The notes under the pieces were generated by a model, which had not been told where the DNA came from, did not search any database, and worked only from the letters and a program-made list of their open reading frames with translations. From the NCBI GenBank assembly GCA_024138015.1, contig JAMXBB010000001.1:89456497-89520496 (forward strand): a DNA stretch of 64,000 bases. Reading direction: 5' to 3'. Origin of the DNA: Lumnitzera littorea (taxonomy: Eukaryota > Streptophyta > Magnoliopsida > Myrtales > Combretaceae). The position numbers and the translations under genes were made by a program. This document shows positions 12,441-25,636 of this stretch, one piece after another. Each line of letters starts with the position of its first letter. Positions within the stretch are counted from its first letter, which is position 1.

Positions 12441-12446
12441 ACCTAA
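12126..12446 (+). pseudogene. rpl2: Nuclear copy of plastid ribosomal protein L2 gene, 5' part of exon 1
   Basis: It starts at ATA (12126) where plastid rpl2 has ATG or ACG, then stays open without a stop. The peptide includes NNLIYGQHRC, KGRNARGIIT, GHRGGGHKRLYRKIDF, IEYDPNRN and YICLIHYGDG, all hallmarks of plastid L2. Similarity to the family ends just after HYGDG, replaced by a short unrelated tail to a stop at 12446. The rest of exon 1, the group II intron and exon 2 are absent. Substitutions such as Gly to Ser (HRCG to HRCS) and Ala to Val fit C-to-T/G-to-A decay. Confidence 0.9.
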
Positions 12447-13010
12447 ACTTAAATTAACATTTGGAGGATTTCGATTGTGAAGCTTGCTATCGTGAACATT
12501 TATAGACAAGGTTTTTTAAGAGTAATATAATTGTTATGAAACAATAGTTGGCATACCAATTAAAAATTAGTCTCGTTTTTCTAAACTATTTAGATCCTTA
12601 GATAGTTTATTAGTTATTAACAATTAATCGTTGCTTGGCAAAAGATAAGTGATAATTTTTTTGATTAATTATTTGTATACATTGTATTCTAGTACTGATG
12701 TTAATGATATATGTGATGTGACATCTTAAATAGGGAAAACACTTAATTAAATAGGGTATGATAAAAGAATTATATTAATAAGCAACCAATATAGAATTAT
12801 CAACTTAAAAAGTAACTTTAAACAAATTAGTATACAATTAGGAAACGTGATAAATAAGTCAAACCTAGACACGAGACATGATAGGTTACAGGTTGAGGTA
12901 TTTATATAGGATTAATAAATGGGTTATGTCATGAGTTGAAATTTTTTGAATGTAAACCTATTTAGATATGGAAACAAAACAAGACACGATAATACGAATT
13001 GACAGCCTTA

Positions 13011-14478
13011 ATAAGTCAATATAGGGTCATATGAGGAAAGTCATTATGTAGTTTTTAGGATCCATTTCTTTAAACAGGAGGTTGTGGACTTGGAGAAGCC
13101 CATCCTATATCTTGTATGGAATTTGTAATTGCTAAACTAACCAAGTTGTAAAATCGGCATGAGATCCCTAACTTTTATTTAAAAGAAAATATCAAAAAGT
13201 TCAAAAACATTAAATTTTCAAAAGAAAACGAAGAAAGAAAGAAATCTTTGAAATTTCAAAAAGAAAAAGAACTTGCTTCCTTTTATCAATGTTAATAAAA
13301 CAACTATTAATCCCATGACAAATTTTTTAACTTATATTAACCATTCATTTGAAAGTTCCTACATAACATATCATTTGCATGAATTGGTTGAGTTCCACTA
13401 AAATATGATTAAGTTGAATTCAAGTTTAAACATTGAAATAACTTGTTGAATTGTATTCAAGCTTAATACTGCGTAGTTTAGTGAGTTCTTGAGCATAATT
13501 GAACTTGAATCATACTTATGTATACCTTAAATATTATTTCGTTCGAGTTGAGTGAGCTTATATGCAAATAGGAGTATTAAATGAGTTCGATTGCATTAGC
13601 TTTAATCTTGTTCTACAAGCTTTAGCTTAAATTGAAGGTTGATTAAGCTTAAAATGAGATTAAATTTCAAAAAATTGGACCAATTTCAAAGTTAATAAAT
13701 TTGGCCTTATTCGATTCATTCACATCTTTACTAAAGATGAGTTTATTACTTTTCTTGCCCTTATTCTCTCTCAATTTTTGGATGAAAATTGGGCTTGTAG
13801 TAAAAATAACTGAAAAATAGATTTATTCCAATTGACATTGAGATTAGGTAAAACAAGATGATAGCTTAAATGAATTATTAAATAACTTTCTTTGGCATCA
13901 CTAACTTTATCACTCAGATTATTATAGATATTACAACAATTATACCACAATTATTTATGAAATAACTAGTGCAAAACTACTAGATACTAGAATTTCCAGA
14001 TTAATCAATATTTAAACAAGATCAAGCCGACAAGACACAGATAATACCATCGATTAATCATAATTTCTACATTGTAAACTGCATCATTTCAAATTAAGTC
14101 TTGTAATATAAGACATTAGAAGATAACAATCGGTTTCATTTTTGTATGACATTGTTACTAACAAACTAATCTGCTGACTGGCCATTACATTAACCATAAT
14201 TTTGAGTTTACAAGTGGAAAAATTGTAACACAATTATTGGCAATTCCCATAAACAGAACATCCAATGACCCAAATCGCATAAAAAATAGTGATAATAATC
14301 TGAGGTAATACATTAATGGATATATCGAAACACTAAATAAAAGACTTTTCAATGTTACGAATGTAAAATTTTAAGTAGAAAGTTTTTATTTTTGGGCCTT
14401 CGAGAAGTGTTTCGAGTATTTCCCACTAACATATCAATGATATAATCATCAAAGCCTCATAAATTAAGCTTGGAAACC
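13011..14478. other. Intergenic region downstream of GPAT4-like gene
   Basis: No coding region. The last few hundred bases (about 14050-14478) are presumably the 3' UTR and polyadenylation region of the minus-strand acyltransferase. The remainder is AT-rich without a recognisable element. Confidence 0.4.
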
Positions 14479-17400
14479 CTAACCCTTCTTAGCATTATGC
14501 ATGGACTCAACCTTACCATCATTACCGCCCAGCAACATGTACTTATCCTTCCTAGTCAAGTTGGTCCTCTCAAACCCTAAAACATCACCCAACACCTTCT
14601 GAACATAATTCGCCACCTCGATGGCCGACTTCCCTCCGGCCTTACACGACATCTCCTCCGGCAACCTATCCAAAAACGTCACCTCGTACCTCGGCCTAGG
14701 GTTCATGAAGAAGAAATAAGGGTCCCAGAACTTAACTCCTCGCACGGTCGTACCATAGAACATACTCTGCTTGCAGTCGACTGCTACGGGGACGATCCTA
14801 TCGCTTAACTCTGCGAACAAAGCACTGAATCGCAGCAAGAAGGGCTCACGACACGTGGTGCCTTCTGGGCAAACTACTAGATCTCCCTTTTCCAATAATG
14901 ATTTGATGCGTGCAGCATCAGCCTCGCGATCACGTGTCAAAGCGACGGCTGGGATTGGAGAAAGGAATCTGGAGAGCTTACTTACGCTGTACGTAACGCA
15001 TGAAGCTTTACGTCGAAGTGCGATGGCGATCACAATGGGGTCCAGTGCTGTACGGTGATTGCACACGTAAAGGTTTCCTGGGGACCCACGTGAAGGTGGG
15101 GGTGGTGGGTTACCGTTGATTTTGAGCCTGATGCCGAGTAGCTCATACGTGTAGCGTACGATGCGCTCGGGCAGAGGGAGATTGAAATAGACACGAATAA
15201 GGCATAATATGAAGCCAAATGGCAGCCAGAGATAGGTCAAGAGCACGTTGAGCGGGGTCGGACGTTGGACTAACCGACCGTCGTGGAAGATTATCCGGCT
15301 CTTTAGCCGGTTCAATGGAACTGGGGCTGCTGATTTGCTTGGATGCACCATGTAGCCTTCCTGATAATATCAAACTGGATTAAATTAGCACGAATGTGTT
15401 TAGTTCCAAATTTATCTCCATTTTGCAGTTTCGGGATTAAAAGATACAAACAATTAAGTATATAGATTCATGTTCACATATGAATATGAGATAAAGTACA
15501 TAGTTTGCACCAGCATGGCTAGATAAATTGATAATATTTAGTAGGCATATGATCGAAAAATTCAAAAAAGTCACAACGTTAGTTCAACTTTCACGTTTGC
15601 GTATTTATTCCTTAACATATTAAAAGTACACTTAGTAAAGTTCTATTTTTAAGGAGTGTTTAACTATGATTTGAATTGGAAAATTTCACTTCTACAAAAT
15701 TATTGGGAGCCGTGAAGTTAGCAATGAACCAAATCGCACATTGAACAAAAAAACTAGAGCTATCATCCTGGTTTATTTACTTATTTTAATGATTTGGTTC
15801 TAAATTATATATAAATTGAACTGAACTGTAAATCTAAGTTATTTTGGAGGGCAAATAGGGCCAAATCACTCAAACCGTTCAATAAAAAACTTATGAAATA
15901 TGATATTAAAATATAAAGCTTTGTCTTTATATTATATAACTAAGATAACAAAACATAATCCACAATCTCGTTCACTTTCTTTACAAATGTAAATACCAAA
16001 AGTTAATCTATCTATTTTTATTTTTTATTTACATTTTCCATTTTCTAATTCTAAAATAATTGCTTTCACATTGGATTGGATGGATTGCCTTTCTATTTTT
16101 CCCCCTTCTTTGTTGTTCTTACGAGTTTAAATTCATTGTCTTATTGAAACTTCTATAATGAATATAATTATTTGACATCTTAAAGAAAATAATGAATGGT
16201 AATTATTTATGGCTCAAGCTATAGATCGACTTTAATCGATTTCTTGTAGTTTGAAAATTTTTTTTATGCAAATCATATTTTATATTCAATCCTATCTGAT
16301 TGAACGCTGCCCACAAATAAGTCTAGGTATACATTCTGAAAATTAAAGGGCAACCACTCACGCACAAAAGTTAAGGGGTTAGAAAGGCAACCAATTCTCA
16401 CCAAATTAATGTGGACAAAACGTAGATTTAAGCATAAATTGACTATACTTGAAGTCATGTGAGATTTTTCCAAAACATATACCAACAAAAGTAAGCTTTG
16501 TTTTTATTTTTGACCTTATGAGAAGCCTTCGTGTTATACCATTTCCTTAAAAAGAAAAAGATTGATAGATATATGTACATACATGCTACTATGAGTTATT
16601 TGATGATAAAAATAGCAAAGTGGAGATGTAATTGCGTATGGTCCTTGAGCACATTAGTTAGGTTATCTATATTTCTCAACTAAAGTCTATCTAGCTACAA
16701 CAACATTAATTCATATCATGTGATGTATTTACTGCATGGACACTATGAATTCAATTTGGTCTTTGTTTCATTAATTTTTCCTAAGTGGGCCACCTAATTT
16801 TTCAGTCGACAGCTGGTGTGTTGTGGTATATAGTTAAGATTGTGGGTCTTCCTAGCATCTACCTTATCCCATTTCGAAACAAATTTAAAGATACAACTAA
16901 TTAATGGGGATTTCTATAGTTACATTAGTAAAATAGTGTAATTGTAACTTCAATCCATCTAAATTATTAATTTATGCAAATTTAATTTATACCGTTCGTC
17001 CTATTAAAATAACTTAATTTATTATCTAAACAATAAGTTATCTAATTAATTAAATAAGAAAAGGAAAAAAAAAAAAGGCAACCTACAAGTTATATTAATT
17101 AGCTTTACCATAACGTTATATTATTAGTATTACATCTATATGTTTTCCATAATAAGATTCTAAATGAATACTCCCTACAAATCAAGCTTTCTTTTAATTA
17201 TGTTTCTAGCTCAAATTTTAAAACGTATTATCGGATCAAAGCCTACGCGGGACTATGTAGTATATGACTTTTAATGGATGAAAGATTATCGATAACGTAA
17301 TAACGTACCTTGCAAATTGCCATGAAATCGTGATCAGATACGCGATCTCCGATCCCAATATCAGGGGATTCATCACCAAACTCATTCAAGATGGCAATCC

Positions 17401-19165
17401 TCTTCCATTTACCTACCAAAACCCCAGGATTCTTCACAAATCCGGTGGCCTTCTTGGTTTTTGGATTCACTTCTATTTCCGTGCCTAAAACCTTATCCCC
17501 ACCAAGAAATTCCTTCACGAACGGTTCCACCATTATGGTCGGATTTGCCGTCACCACCACCTTCCTCTTGCATTTGTCAAACACTTCGTAACTCTCCGAC
17601 CTAACATCACTCGCATAAAACCTAATCCAAGAAAAAAGAGCCATAATAATCAAAACACGTGACTGGGTAGTAATAATGAATTTTTTGTTTTTTTTTAGAT
17701 TTTACACAAATCGAAACTTTCATTGGAAAATAGATAAACGAAAATGTTCTTAACAAATGACCAGCACTCTGCATTTAACTGTCTTAAAGTAGATTCATAA
17801 CTGGACACATTTAATTGTTACAGCTACTTCGGTTCATTGCTTCCGAATGTTTCTTTATCATTTTGATCATTTTCCAACAAGAAAATTTTATGACATTCGG
17901 TTGCAAGAAATTATAATGAATGCCTTTGAAATATTTAGAAATTATTTATTAAAAAAAAATTTAGTGTCAACATAGAGTTCGTAGCTAATATATTCGATTG
18001 CAAGAAAATTATCAATACGGGGAAGGCCAAGTTCAATAAAAAGACAAATATTTAATTCATTCATAACGGCTGATGAGACTTCTACAGAAAATGATATTTA
18101 AATTCCATGCTAAATCAGAATCTTAAGTGCTTTTGTTTCAAGGGAAAATGTTTCTTCAACTTTCACTTTCTCTGAGATTTGCTATGATTACTGTGATTAA
18201 TATTGGTTTTTAATAGGAAAAGAATCACGGGGTGATGGTAAAAAACCATTATGGAAATTGAAGGAAAACATATTTCATTCTGAAAAATGGCCATTTCCTT
18301 TGTTAACCGGATTGTTCACTACTTATTATTGTTACCATCTAAAACCACCTACTGTAGAAACCATCACTCTGTGTGATCTAAATTTAAAGTATTATGATAA
18401 TAATGGCAATTATAGACCTTTAATTATAAATAGGAAAAAAAAAAGGGGGGTTTAACCGATTTTTTCCTTAATAAAACACAGCATTAGTATACTAATCTTT
18501 TCAAATTAACATCATCGTCTACTTTTACTGACATGACATTTTATAAGAGCTAAGCCAACTGACGCGCCTAGCTTGATGATTAATAGGATCGAAATCACAC
18601 TATAATCCAATGCAATCAATTCAAATCAAATTATAAATACTTTATCAAGACCCTAAGCCAAGGAAAATTCTAAACTCGACGTGGGCCATTCTGAACTTAC
18701 TAGAGCGTATATCACGCTCTAATCATGTCCGTATAGACTCGATTTACCTAAGAAACCCTCAATCGAAAATAACGATATAAGGGTATCGATAAAATATAAT
18801 TATAGCAAAGCTAAGGTAATCCTAAATAATGTTTGAATTTGAGTTTCCATATACCTAGGCAAAACAGCACGAGATGCAAGCTCAATGTCACGGATCTTGA
18901 CGCCAGCGAAGGAGATGAAAATGAGGATTTGAATACCAACGGCTTCGGATATAAAGAGGTAAGAGACAATGACAATGGGAAGAGACAGCAGAAGCACAAG
19001 CCCACGTAGCAAACTACCAGCTTCTATAGCCACCAGCATGAAGTAAGGCAACGAGCTTCTCGACACTAGCAGGGTGCCATCCAAATCCGCCGCTATAGAG
19101 CCGTAGCTAGAGCCCTCACACTTGGTGATTGAAGGGAAGTTGTGCTTTGATTTGTGGCCCGACAT
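14479..19165 (-). CDS. GPAT4: Glycerol-3-phosphate 2-O-acyltransferase, GPAT4/GPAT8 type (cutin biosynthesis)
   Basis: Three exons: 19165-18855, 17621-17309 and 15360-14479, total 1506 nt, 501 residues, the usual length for land-plant GPAT4/6/8. Introns are 1,233 and 1,948 bp with GT-AG ends; the joins restore AVLPR-FYA and ICK-EGYM. The N-terminal half is a HAD-like phosphatase domain with motif I DLDGT (Asp27, Asp29) and motif III GDRVSDHDFM just before the second intron, so phosphatase activity is probably retained. The C-terminal half has the acyltransferase motifs NHRTALD (His310, Asp315) and CPEGTTCREP (about 372-381). Hydrophobic segments at about residues 40-90 and 250-265 suggest ER membrane anchoring. 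Family knowledge: such enzymes move omega-oxidised acyl groups from CoA to sn-2 of glycerol-3-phosphate and dephosphorylate the product to 2-monoacylglycerol for cutin. The start was chosen from family similarity; an in-frame extension upstream to 19630 is unrelated to the family. Similarity to GPAT4/8 is closer than to GPAT6 (GDR-SDHDFM, KSA after GYMVH, C-terminal GGNDGKVES). Confidence 0.93.
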
Positions 19166-20117
19166 ATTATGCAATGAGCATGTAGTCAAGTAAAATGGAT
19201 TTGGAGACTTAAACAGGGGAGTTATAGGGACGATGCACCCTGCCGTGCGTGATTTGATCAAGTGAAGGGAGAAGAGGGGAGGGTAGTGGAAAAAGTCGGT
19301 TTTAAATGTGGGAGTTGGGGGTTGTCTTAAATGACAAGTCAGGACTTTGGGTTGTTTCATTACTGACAAACTCGTAAGTTGGAATTGGAAGTAGTATTTC
19401 TGTTGGGAAATTTTCTCCAAGTAATAATAATAAGGTTGTGTTGTTCCAGCTACTTTGTTGTGTGGCAAAGTTTGATAAAACAACCGGCCATAGAAATTTC
19501 CTTTTTTTTTTTCGGAGAAAAAGGAAATTCTAAAAATAAAAAAAAAATAAAAAAAAAGGAAAAAAGAGAAAAAATAGCTTACGCTGATGACTTGTTTGAG
19601 TGTCATAAAACTATGCTTGTCCAAAGTCATTTGGTCGGGTGTGCATTAAAGATAGGTTTATGATATGCCTAAATCCGCTAATCTATCCAATGTAATACAT
19701 GGTTGTATGAAGCATCAGGTGCACCTAAGGCCACTTATTTTCTTTTTGGAAAAACCATGTTTAGGATATAAAAGAATTAGATGGGCATTTTTGTTAGTTT
19801 GTTTTTGTTTTTTCATAATGCGCTATAACAGAGTTGCACCCTCCACCACGTTTGGTGTAGGAATCTTAAACCTTACCAATATAGAGGCCAAGAGATGCCG
19901 TTGAGTAACTAAGGCGATCCGTGTTTTTTGTGTTCATCAAATATATTTACTTCTGTTTCAATCTTTGAGAAATTGTTGAATCATAATTTTCTGCTTATCC
20001 ATGACAGTATTGTCCGATCCAAATTGCCCCCATACGATCTTATCTAGTTTGACTTTGGTTCTACTCCCGATCGAACCTGATTTCTCCCCTTCATTCTTAA
20101 CCTGCTAGCATTGCATA
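19166..20117. other. Upstream region of GPAT4-like gene
   Basis: Presumed promoter and 5' UTR of the minus-strand acyltransferase. The coding frame stays open upstream to 19630, but that stretch translates low-complexity Phe/Lys-rich sequence from A/T runs (19500-19570) and is not conserved. No TATA box could be assigned with confidence. Confidence 0.35.
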
Positions 20118-20171
20118 GAATGAGAATCCCATTAAATTAAACTTTCCCAATTTTAATGGAATACTCATTTC
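20118..20171. repeat. Short perfect-looking inverted repeat (hairpin)
   Basis: The left arm GAATGAGAATCCCATTAAA is mirrored by a right arm that reads GAAATGAGTATTCCATTAAA on the opposite strand, separated by about 16 bp. It may be a very small foldback element or the collapsed ends of a MITE. Nothing suggests a terminator role. Confidence 0.6.
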
Positions 20172-23039
20172 TTGATTAAAAAGGCATAACTTATTCGTTT
20201 CACTTTAAGAAGTTAGAAATTCCACTTGCTGGCCCGTTGCCACCCTTTAAGCAACAATCTCTACCATCAACTTCTTTTATTTATTTATTTATTTTTTTCC
20301 CTACCACCAATATGGATTGTGATTGCCCGAGTCGAGTCATCCTAGGTGATCAACATTGGTGAATCGCATGACTTGTCCATCCTGATATTGGTGGGTTGCC
20401 AACCACCATATTTTATGACCATTTATGGACTATTTGGGTGGCTGGAAAAAGATTATAAAGTTTAAACATGATTTTTTTGTCCTTAACTTCTATATATTTT
20501 TATTATATTATTTAATATAAAATATTTTATAATATTATTTTGTTAGATTAATTATTGTGGATCAATTAGAAGTTGACATGTGTTCCTTTACTAGCATTAA
20601 TAGAGAGTAATATGGTACAGCCTGTCATAAGGTAAAACAAATTTCATGAGCTTGCAAAAACACTTAAATATAAATTATGTTTCCGTGATTTTGTCTTAAT
20701 TTTATGAGATTGAATAAACCTTTATCCCAATCTTCATCCCTAGGAATGAAAATTAATTTCTTTCTTTAGAAGTATAATTGACTATGATAAGAAAGATCCT
20801 TATCATTTTAACAAATAAGTATTCAACTTCAGTCTCTTTATATTATCACATAGATACTATTTAGGTTTTTCAAAGGAATTTAGATTTACAAGTTTCAAAT
20901 TATTTCAAATACATTGATCCTTCACGTATATGCTCCGTATTTTAAAGTTCTACTTACTCAAAATTAAGAAATACATACACCTGTTAAATTACGTGATAAT
21001 ATATATATCGGTTTAATTTTTTCTTGGCGATTTCGCTCGAGCTTTACCGTCCATAATTCAAATTGGAATGAGTCCTTAACGTCCAGACGCATTTGGAATA
21101 TATCGATATCGTTAGCTTCTTTAAAGTTGGTTCGGTTAGGTAGAAACCTTAACTATGCTTCACTTTCCGGCAGTTCGCCCCCCCTCCCCGCCCAACACAC
21201 CCCCAACCCCCCCCCCCCCCCTGTAGACTTTTGGAGCAGGACCATTTGTGTTTATGCTACATGTCCGAAGATCCACCATTTAGGGTGTTTTTTTACCGTT
21301 GGATCACGTAAAAGCAATCACACGGTATAATCATTTTTTATTTCAAAAAATCACCTCGATTTATAATTTTCATAAGGCTGTCAAAAGTCGGTAATTTCCT
21401 TTATTATTGATAGGCATTATTTTACTATAAATCGAGAGTAATTTATTGAACTAAAAAATGATAATATTATATGGTTACTTTTGAATGATTAAACTTTGCA
21501 ATTTTCTATATATTATTTATTTAAGAAAAAAAAGTAAAGGACCTTTCTAAATTTTGATTTAGATATAGATTTAACACAAAAGCTTTTAAATATCATAAAT
21601 AACTCTCGGCAAATAACCTTCCTAAATTTTGATCTTGCAATGTAGAAACATTTCCTTAGACTTATCAAAATGTCCTATAAGGCTCTACAAACTTTGAACT
21701 TGATCTAAATAAAATGGAATGTATTTTGATATTATCAATTTATTAAAGTTTAAGAAGTTATTTATAATATTTGAAAGTTTATGGATACAACATTTAAGAA
21801 TTATTTCTTATATCCCCAATGTTTTGATGTATCCGGTGTAACAGCAGGGATTTCGATTCATAACTTTATTTCTTATATCCCAAATGTATCTATAGTATTC
21901 TAAACCTATCTAATAATTATTTTTGGAAGAGCAAATTCGTCCCGCAAGAATTGTTTGGTTTACATATCGTAGTATTTATAAAATAAATAATTGACCTATG
22001 TTTTTTATACAAAACGTCTTACGGATAACGTTGTATGGGAAACAGGGATGGCCCCCTTGAGGAAAATTGAATCGGAGTGTGATTTTCCAGCCAATTCCAT
22101 CCGTATTTTCCCGCACCCATTAAATGCCATTAATGAAACCACTGTACCTGCCCGAGGTGGACAGGAAGAAATCACTAGCACTATATTTTTTTTTAAATAA
22201 ATAATTATGATTATTATTATACATAATATAAGAAATAAATATCTTTTAAATACTTTCTAGGATAAATTATACAAATAAATTGCTTCATATGCACTTACCC
22301 TACTATTTATTAAGTCAAGCGTTAATAGCTCCAAATCTTTACAAAAAAGTGCATTTGAATTCCTACTTAACCATTTTGGCCTCAATTTTATGTATTTCTT
22401 TTTAGTTTTAAGTATTAGTTAAATATTTTATCCAAGAACAAAATAGTACAACAAAATCTAAAAGCAAGTTGTTTTTTTTTTTTTTTTTTAAAGATTTAGG
22501 GGTTTAGATATTCGATTTTAAAGATTAAAAACAAAATACACGTTAATGAAGTACATGGTTATGGAATCTATGATTACAGTATTTTTTGCATTGGGTACAT
22601 AATTATGGAGTTTAATGCTATAAATGGAACCATAAAATGAAGAGGATTGGGCCTTGCAGGAAGAAATATCTAAGCTACATGCAACCAATCACGTACATAC
22701 ATACATATCAAAACCAACACATCAAATGAAAAGTAATAAAATAAAATAAATTAAAAAAGAGAAACAAAAAACACAAAACGTATAGGATATAGGGTCCAAA
22801 TTTTAATTTCCGCTCCAAATATACCATAAATCAAGTCTTTAATATTTTAGAAAACTCCTGTAATAATTTTACCATTTTTCTTACAGTGTGCTATCTTAAT
22901 TATAAAAAAAAATAAATAAAAAATAAAAAATTGGTACGGCTGTAGTAGTTCTCAACCGTGTCTCCAAGGGACAGTTTGAACAATCGACTCATGAATACTA
23001 TCCTTCTGACCGAATGATATTACCAAGAATGATAGATAG
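20172..23039. other. Gene-free stretch between GPAT4-like gene and kinase pseudogene
   Basis: AT-rich, with no supported coding region. The short frames at 21127-21330 and 21991-22200 have no domain or splice context. It contains the C-rich tract at 21178-21221 and a T run of about 20 at 22471-22490. Confidence 0.4.
21178..21221 (-). repeat. C-rich tract (G-quadruplex-capable on minus strand)
   Basis: On the plus strand there are runs of 7, 4, 3, 5 and 15 C separated by 1-6 nt. The minus strand therefore has five G runs of three or more in 44 nt. This stands out sharply in a genome segment that is mostly A and T. The 15-C run may also be a length-uncertain homopolymer in the assembly. Confidence 0.75.
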
Positions 23040-23652
23040 AGTTTCTTTGGATCCACTCCAACAAGATTGATTAAGGAACTCAAAAGGAGCATTTGTCATC
23101 AACGCAGTACCATGGTTATTATTGACCTATTCCTTAATTTGCCTCAGCTTCATGGAGAATCCTTTAGCTGCTACATGAGGAACTTGCATGATTTCCCGGA
23201 ACGCATGAGCAAAACAATCAACTGCTCAACCCATGTAGCATCAATCACAATCATAACTGAGTTCGACAGTTTAGTGCAACAGAAATTTCCAACAAAAGGA
23301 AGCAAAATTACTAGGTAGAATGGACACAACGAAATAACAAATGTTGAGGCAGTTGCCTCTATTGAACTTCCTACAAGGCTTAAAAGATGCTTTCCTTATT
23401 TCAAGCATTATACACACCTTAGACTTCGGGTCCAGTCGGTTGGAACGATCCGCAATGCAGCAACTCAACGCCAAGTGAGCCAATTGGTGTGGCATGGGCC
23501 ATTGGCTAATCACCAGGACTCGAATATGACAAGTTGGTGCCTTATTTCTTCTGCTAAATATGAAGATGGATCTCTCGATCAATATGTTCAACCCAAAAAA
23601 AAAAAGGATCCAAACCCATAATTCTGAACTTCATCTCACTCCTTTTAAGAAT

Positions 23653-25636
23653 AAATATGTAATAGCCGAGGAAAAAGAAGGGAGAGTAAATAAATAATAA
23701 AAGTCTTAATAAAATTAAAAGGATAATTAATTTTGTCGAAAGCCTGAAGCCGTAGATTAATGGAGGGTGATATCGGAAATTCAAAAAAGAGTTAAAATGA
23801 CACCCTAATTTAACTAGTATACAATTAAACTCTTTATGTACTATAAGTTTAGATTTCTCTCCTACAATTCTTGAAAACCCTTAAGAGTAAGAGTAGTCTG
23901 TGTAAGGAACGCAACCTTAGAAGACCTTAGTAAGTGAAGATTGATTTGCTGTTTGAGTTTTCTTTCTTTTAGAAATTAAGATTTTATTTTAATTGTTTAA
24001 GATTGTGAGTAATTGGTTAAGGAAAAACGAGAAACTCTAAAGGACCATCGAGATTAAGGTAATTGTTGTGTATTCCTTAGAATCCTCAAAATTCGTGATT
24101 TCTTAACAAGTTTTTGGTTTTGCCTTCTTAATTAAAAACATTATAGAAATTAATTTTGTGAGGGTTTTGTTGATTTGAATCAAGGGTTTCTGATGTAGGG
24201 TTGAGGAGTTTTGTTGTTGGGTTTAGAAAGGAGTTTGGGTGGAAGAAAAAAAATTCGACTAAAAAGTTACACGAGCAAAAAACATGACTATATCCTCGGT
24301 CATGTCCTTTGCAGTAGGCGCATAGGTTAGTAGACCAAAAAGTTACACAACAAAAAAACACGATCGTGTCTTTTACAGAAGTGAAGTATAACTCAGTAAG
24401 TTACATGGCCAAAAAGACACGATAATGTCCCTAACCATATCGTAAGCTTTGCTCCTTTAAGTTGATGTTTTTCCACTTCTTTTGTTTTATTCCTTTATCA
24501 CATCTATAGTAAATCCCTTTAATGTATCATTAGGTAAATTCAAGGAGATTTAAATGGTTTAAAAGTAAGTTTTAGCTAAAAGATAAATATTTATTCAATA
24601 TTTAAAGGAGTTTAATGAGTATTTATTGTTTCTAAGATTTAAAGTTAGGCTTGATTCGTTGGTAACGGATTTCAAATATTAAGGTACACGACACTTACTT
24701 TTTGTATGTAAATGTTAAGATAGCAAAAATTAAAATAGATAAAATGAATATCTGGTTTATATATTGTTTTGTTGTTTGTGTTTGGCTCATTCTAGGGGCC
24801 GTAATAGTAGATCCCTAGGAAGCAACCCCATTAATCTATGTAACACGTTGCTTCTTGTGGAATCTCACATGGAAATGATCTGGAGTAGATTTAGGTTATT
24901 ATAGAGGGGCCCGAAGAGGCGTGCCCAACGTTAAGTTGTAGAGGAGCTTGAAGAGGTATGCTCAAATACTAGGTTGTGATATAATTGTGATGAGAACAAG
25001 TCATGAGAACTACTATCATGTGTTGTGTGTTTGACTTTAAAATAAAGATAATTAAATTAATTGTGTGATTTACTTATTTTATATTTCTATACATGTGAAT
25101 AAGTATCATTTGATCACATACATGTGGTTGTATGTTACGTACTGGGCTTCGGCTCACTATATTATTTCTTTTTCCTAGCTACAGATTAGAACAATGTTTA
25201 TGAAAACTATAGTTATGGAGAATATGTTAGTCATGAGAATGTTGAAGTTAATAACTGGAATGACAGTTATTACTACTTAGATATCGATTTTGGAGACTAT
25301 TATCATGGTGATAGCCAACAGTTTTAGGAGCAATAATAAGGATTGAAATTAAAACTATTGTTGAGACTTAATCTATCTTTTAGTTTCTATTCATACTAGT
25401 TGTTTGATTTCATTTATATTATTTCTGCTGTGAAAGGTGAAATAGTTATTTACTTTTGTTGGTATTTGTGGAGTATGAAATATGTAGTTTGAATTTTATT
25501 AAATAGGAGTTTTTTTTTTTTTATATCGATGTTGGTGGTTATAAATGTCAAATTGAAAATATTTATTGTAGTTTTTAAAGCCTAATGTATTATTAGAGGA
25601 TTAGAGATACGTAACGGGTTGTGACGTTACAAAATA
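23653..25636. mobile_element. Solo LTR (1,974 bp) with AAATA target-site duplication
   Basis: The element itself runs from TGTAATAGCC at 23658 to GACGTTACA ending at 25631, with canonical TG...CA ends. AAATA occurs immediately on both sides (23653-23657 and 25632-25636), and the kinase pseudogene continues beyond it. No internal gag-pol is present, so this is a solo LTR left by recombination. The length and text such as GGGCTTCGGCTCAC near 25143 suggest a Ty3/gypsy element with long LTRs (Tekay/Del-like); that family call is inference. Confidence 0.8.

Larger units (their letters stand above)
10715..13010. mobile_element. hAT-like element ends enclosing plastid DNA
   Basis: The left end reads TAGGGCTGATAATTTGAGAC and the right end, inverted, reads TAAGGCTGTCAATTCGTATT, matching the ends of the 604-bp element at 44718-45321. 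Internal similarity to that element runs about 150-200 bp inward from both ends: GAGTCAA text after the left end, and GTCATG(A/T)-type text with TTTTTTGAATGTAAACC before the right end. The two ends are in the correct orientation for one 2.3-kb element, and a plastid insert sits between them. No 8-bp target duplication is visible at these ends, so two separate partial copies flanking the plastid piece cannot be excluded. Confidence 0.5.

Noticed and set aside
19166..19630. Upstream in-frame extension of GPAT4-like exon 1
   Set aside because: Low-complexity, not conserved in the family; the Met at 19165 matches the usual GPAT4/8 N-terminus.
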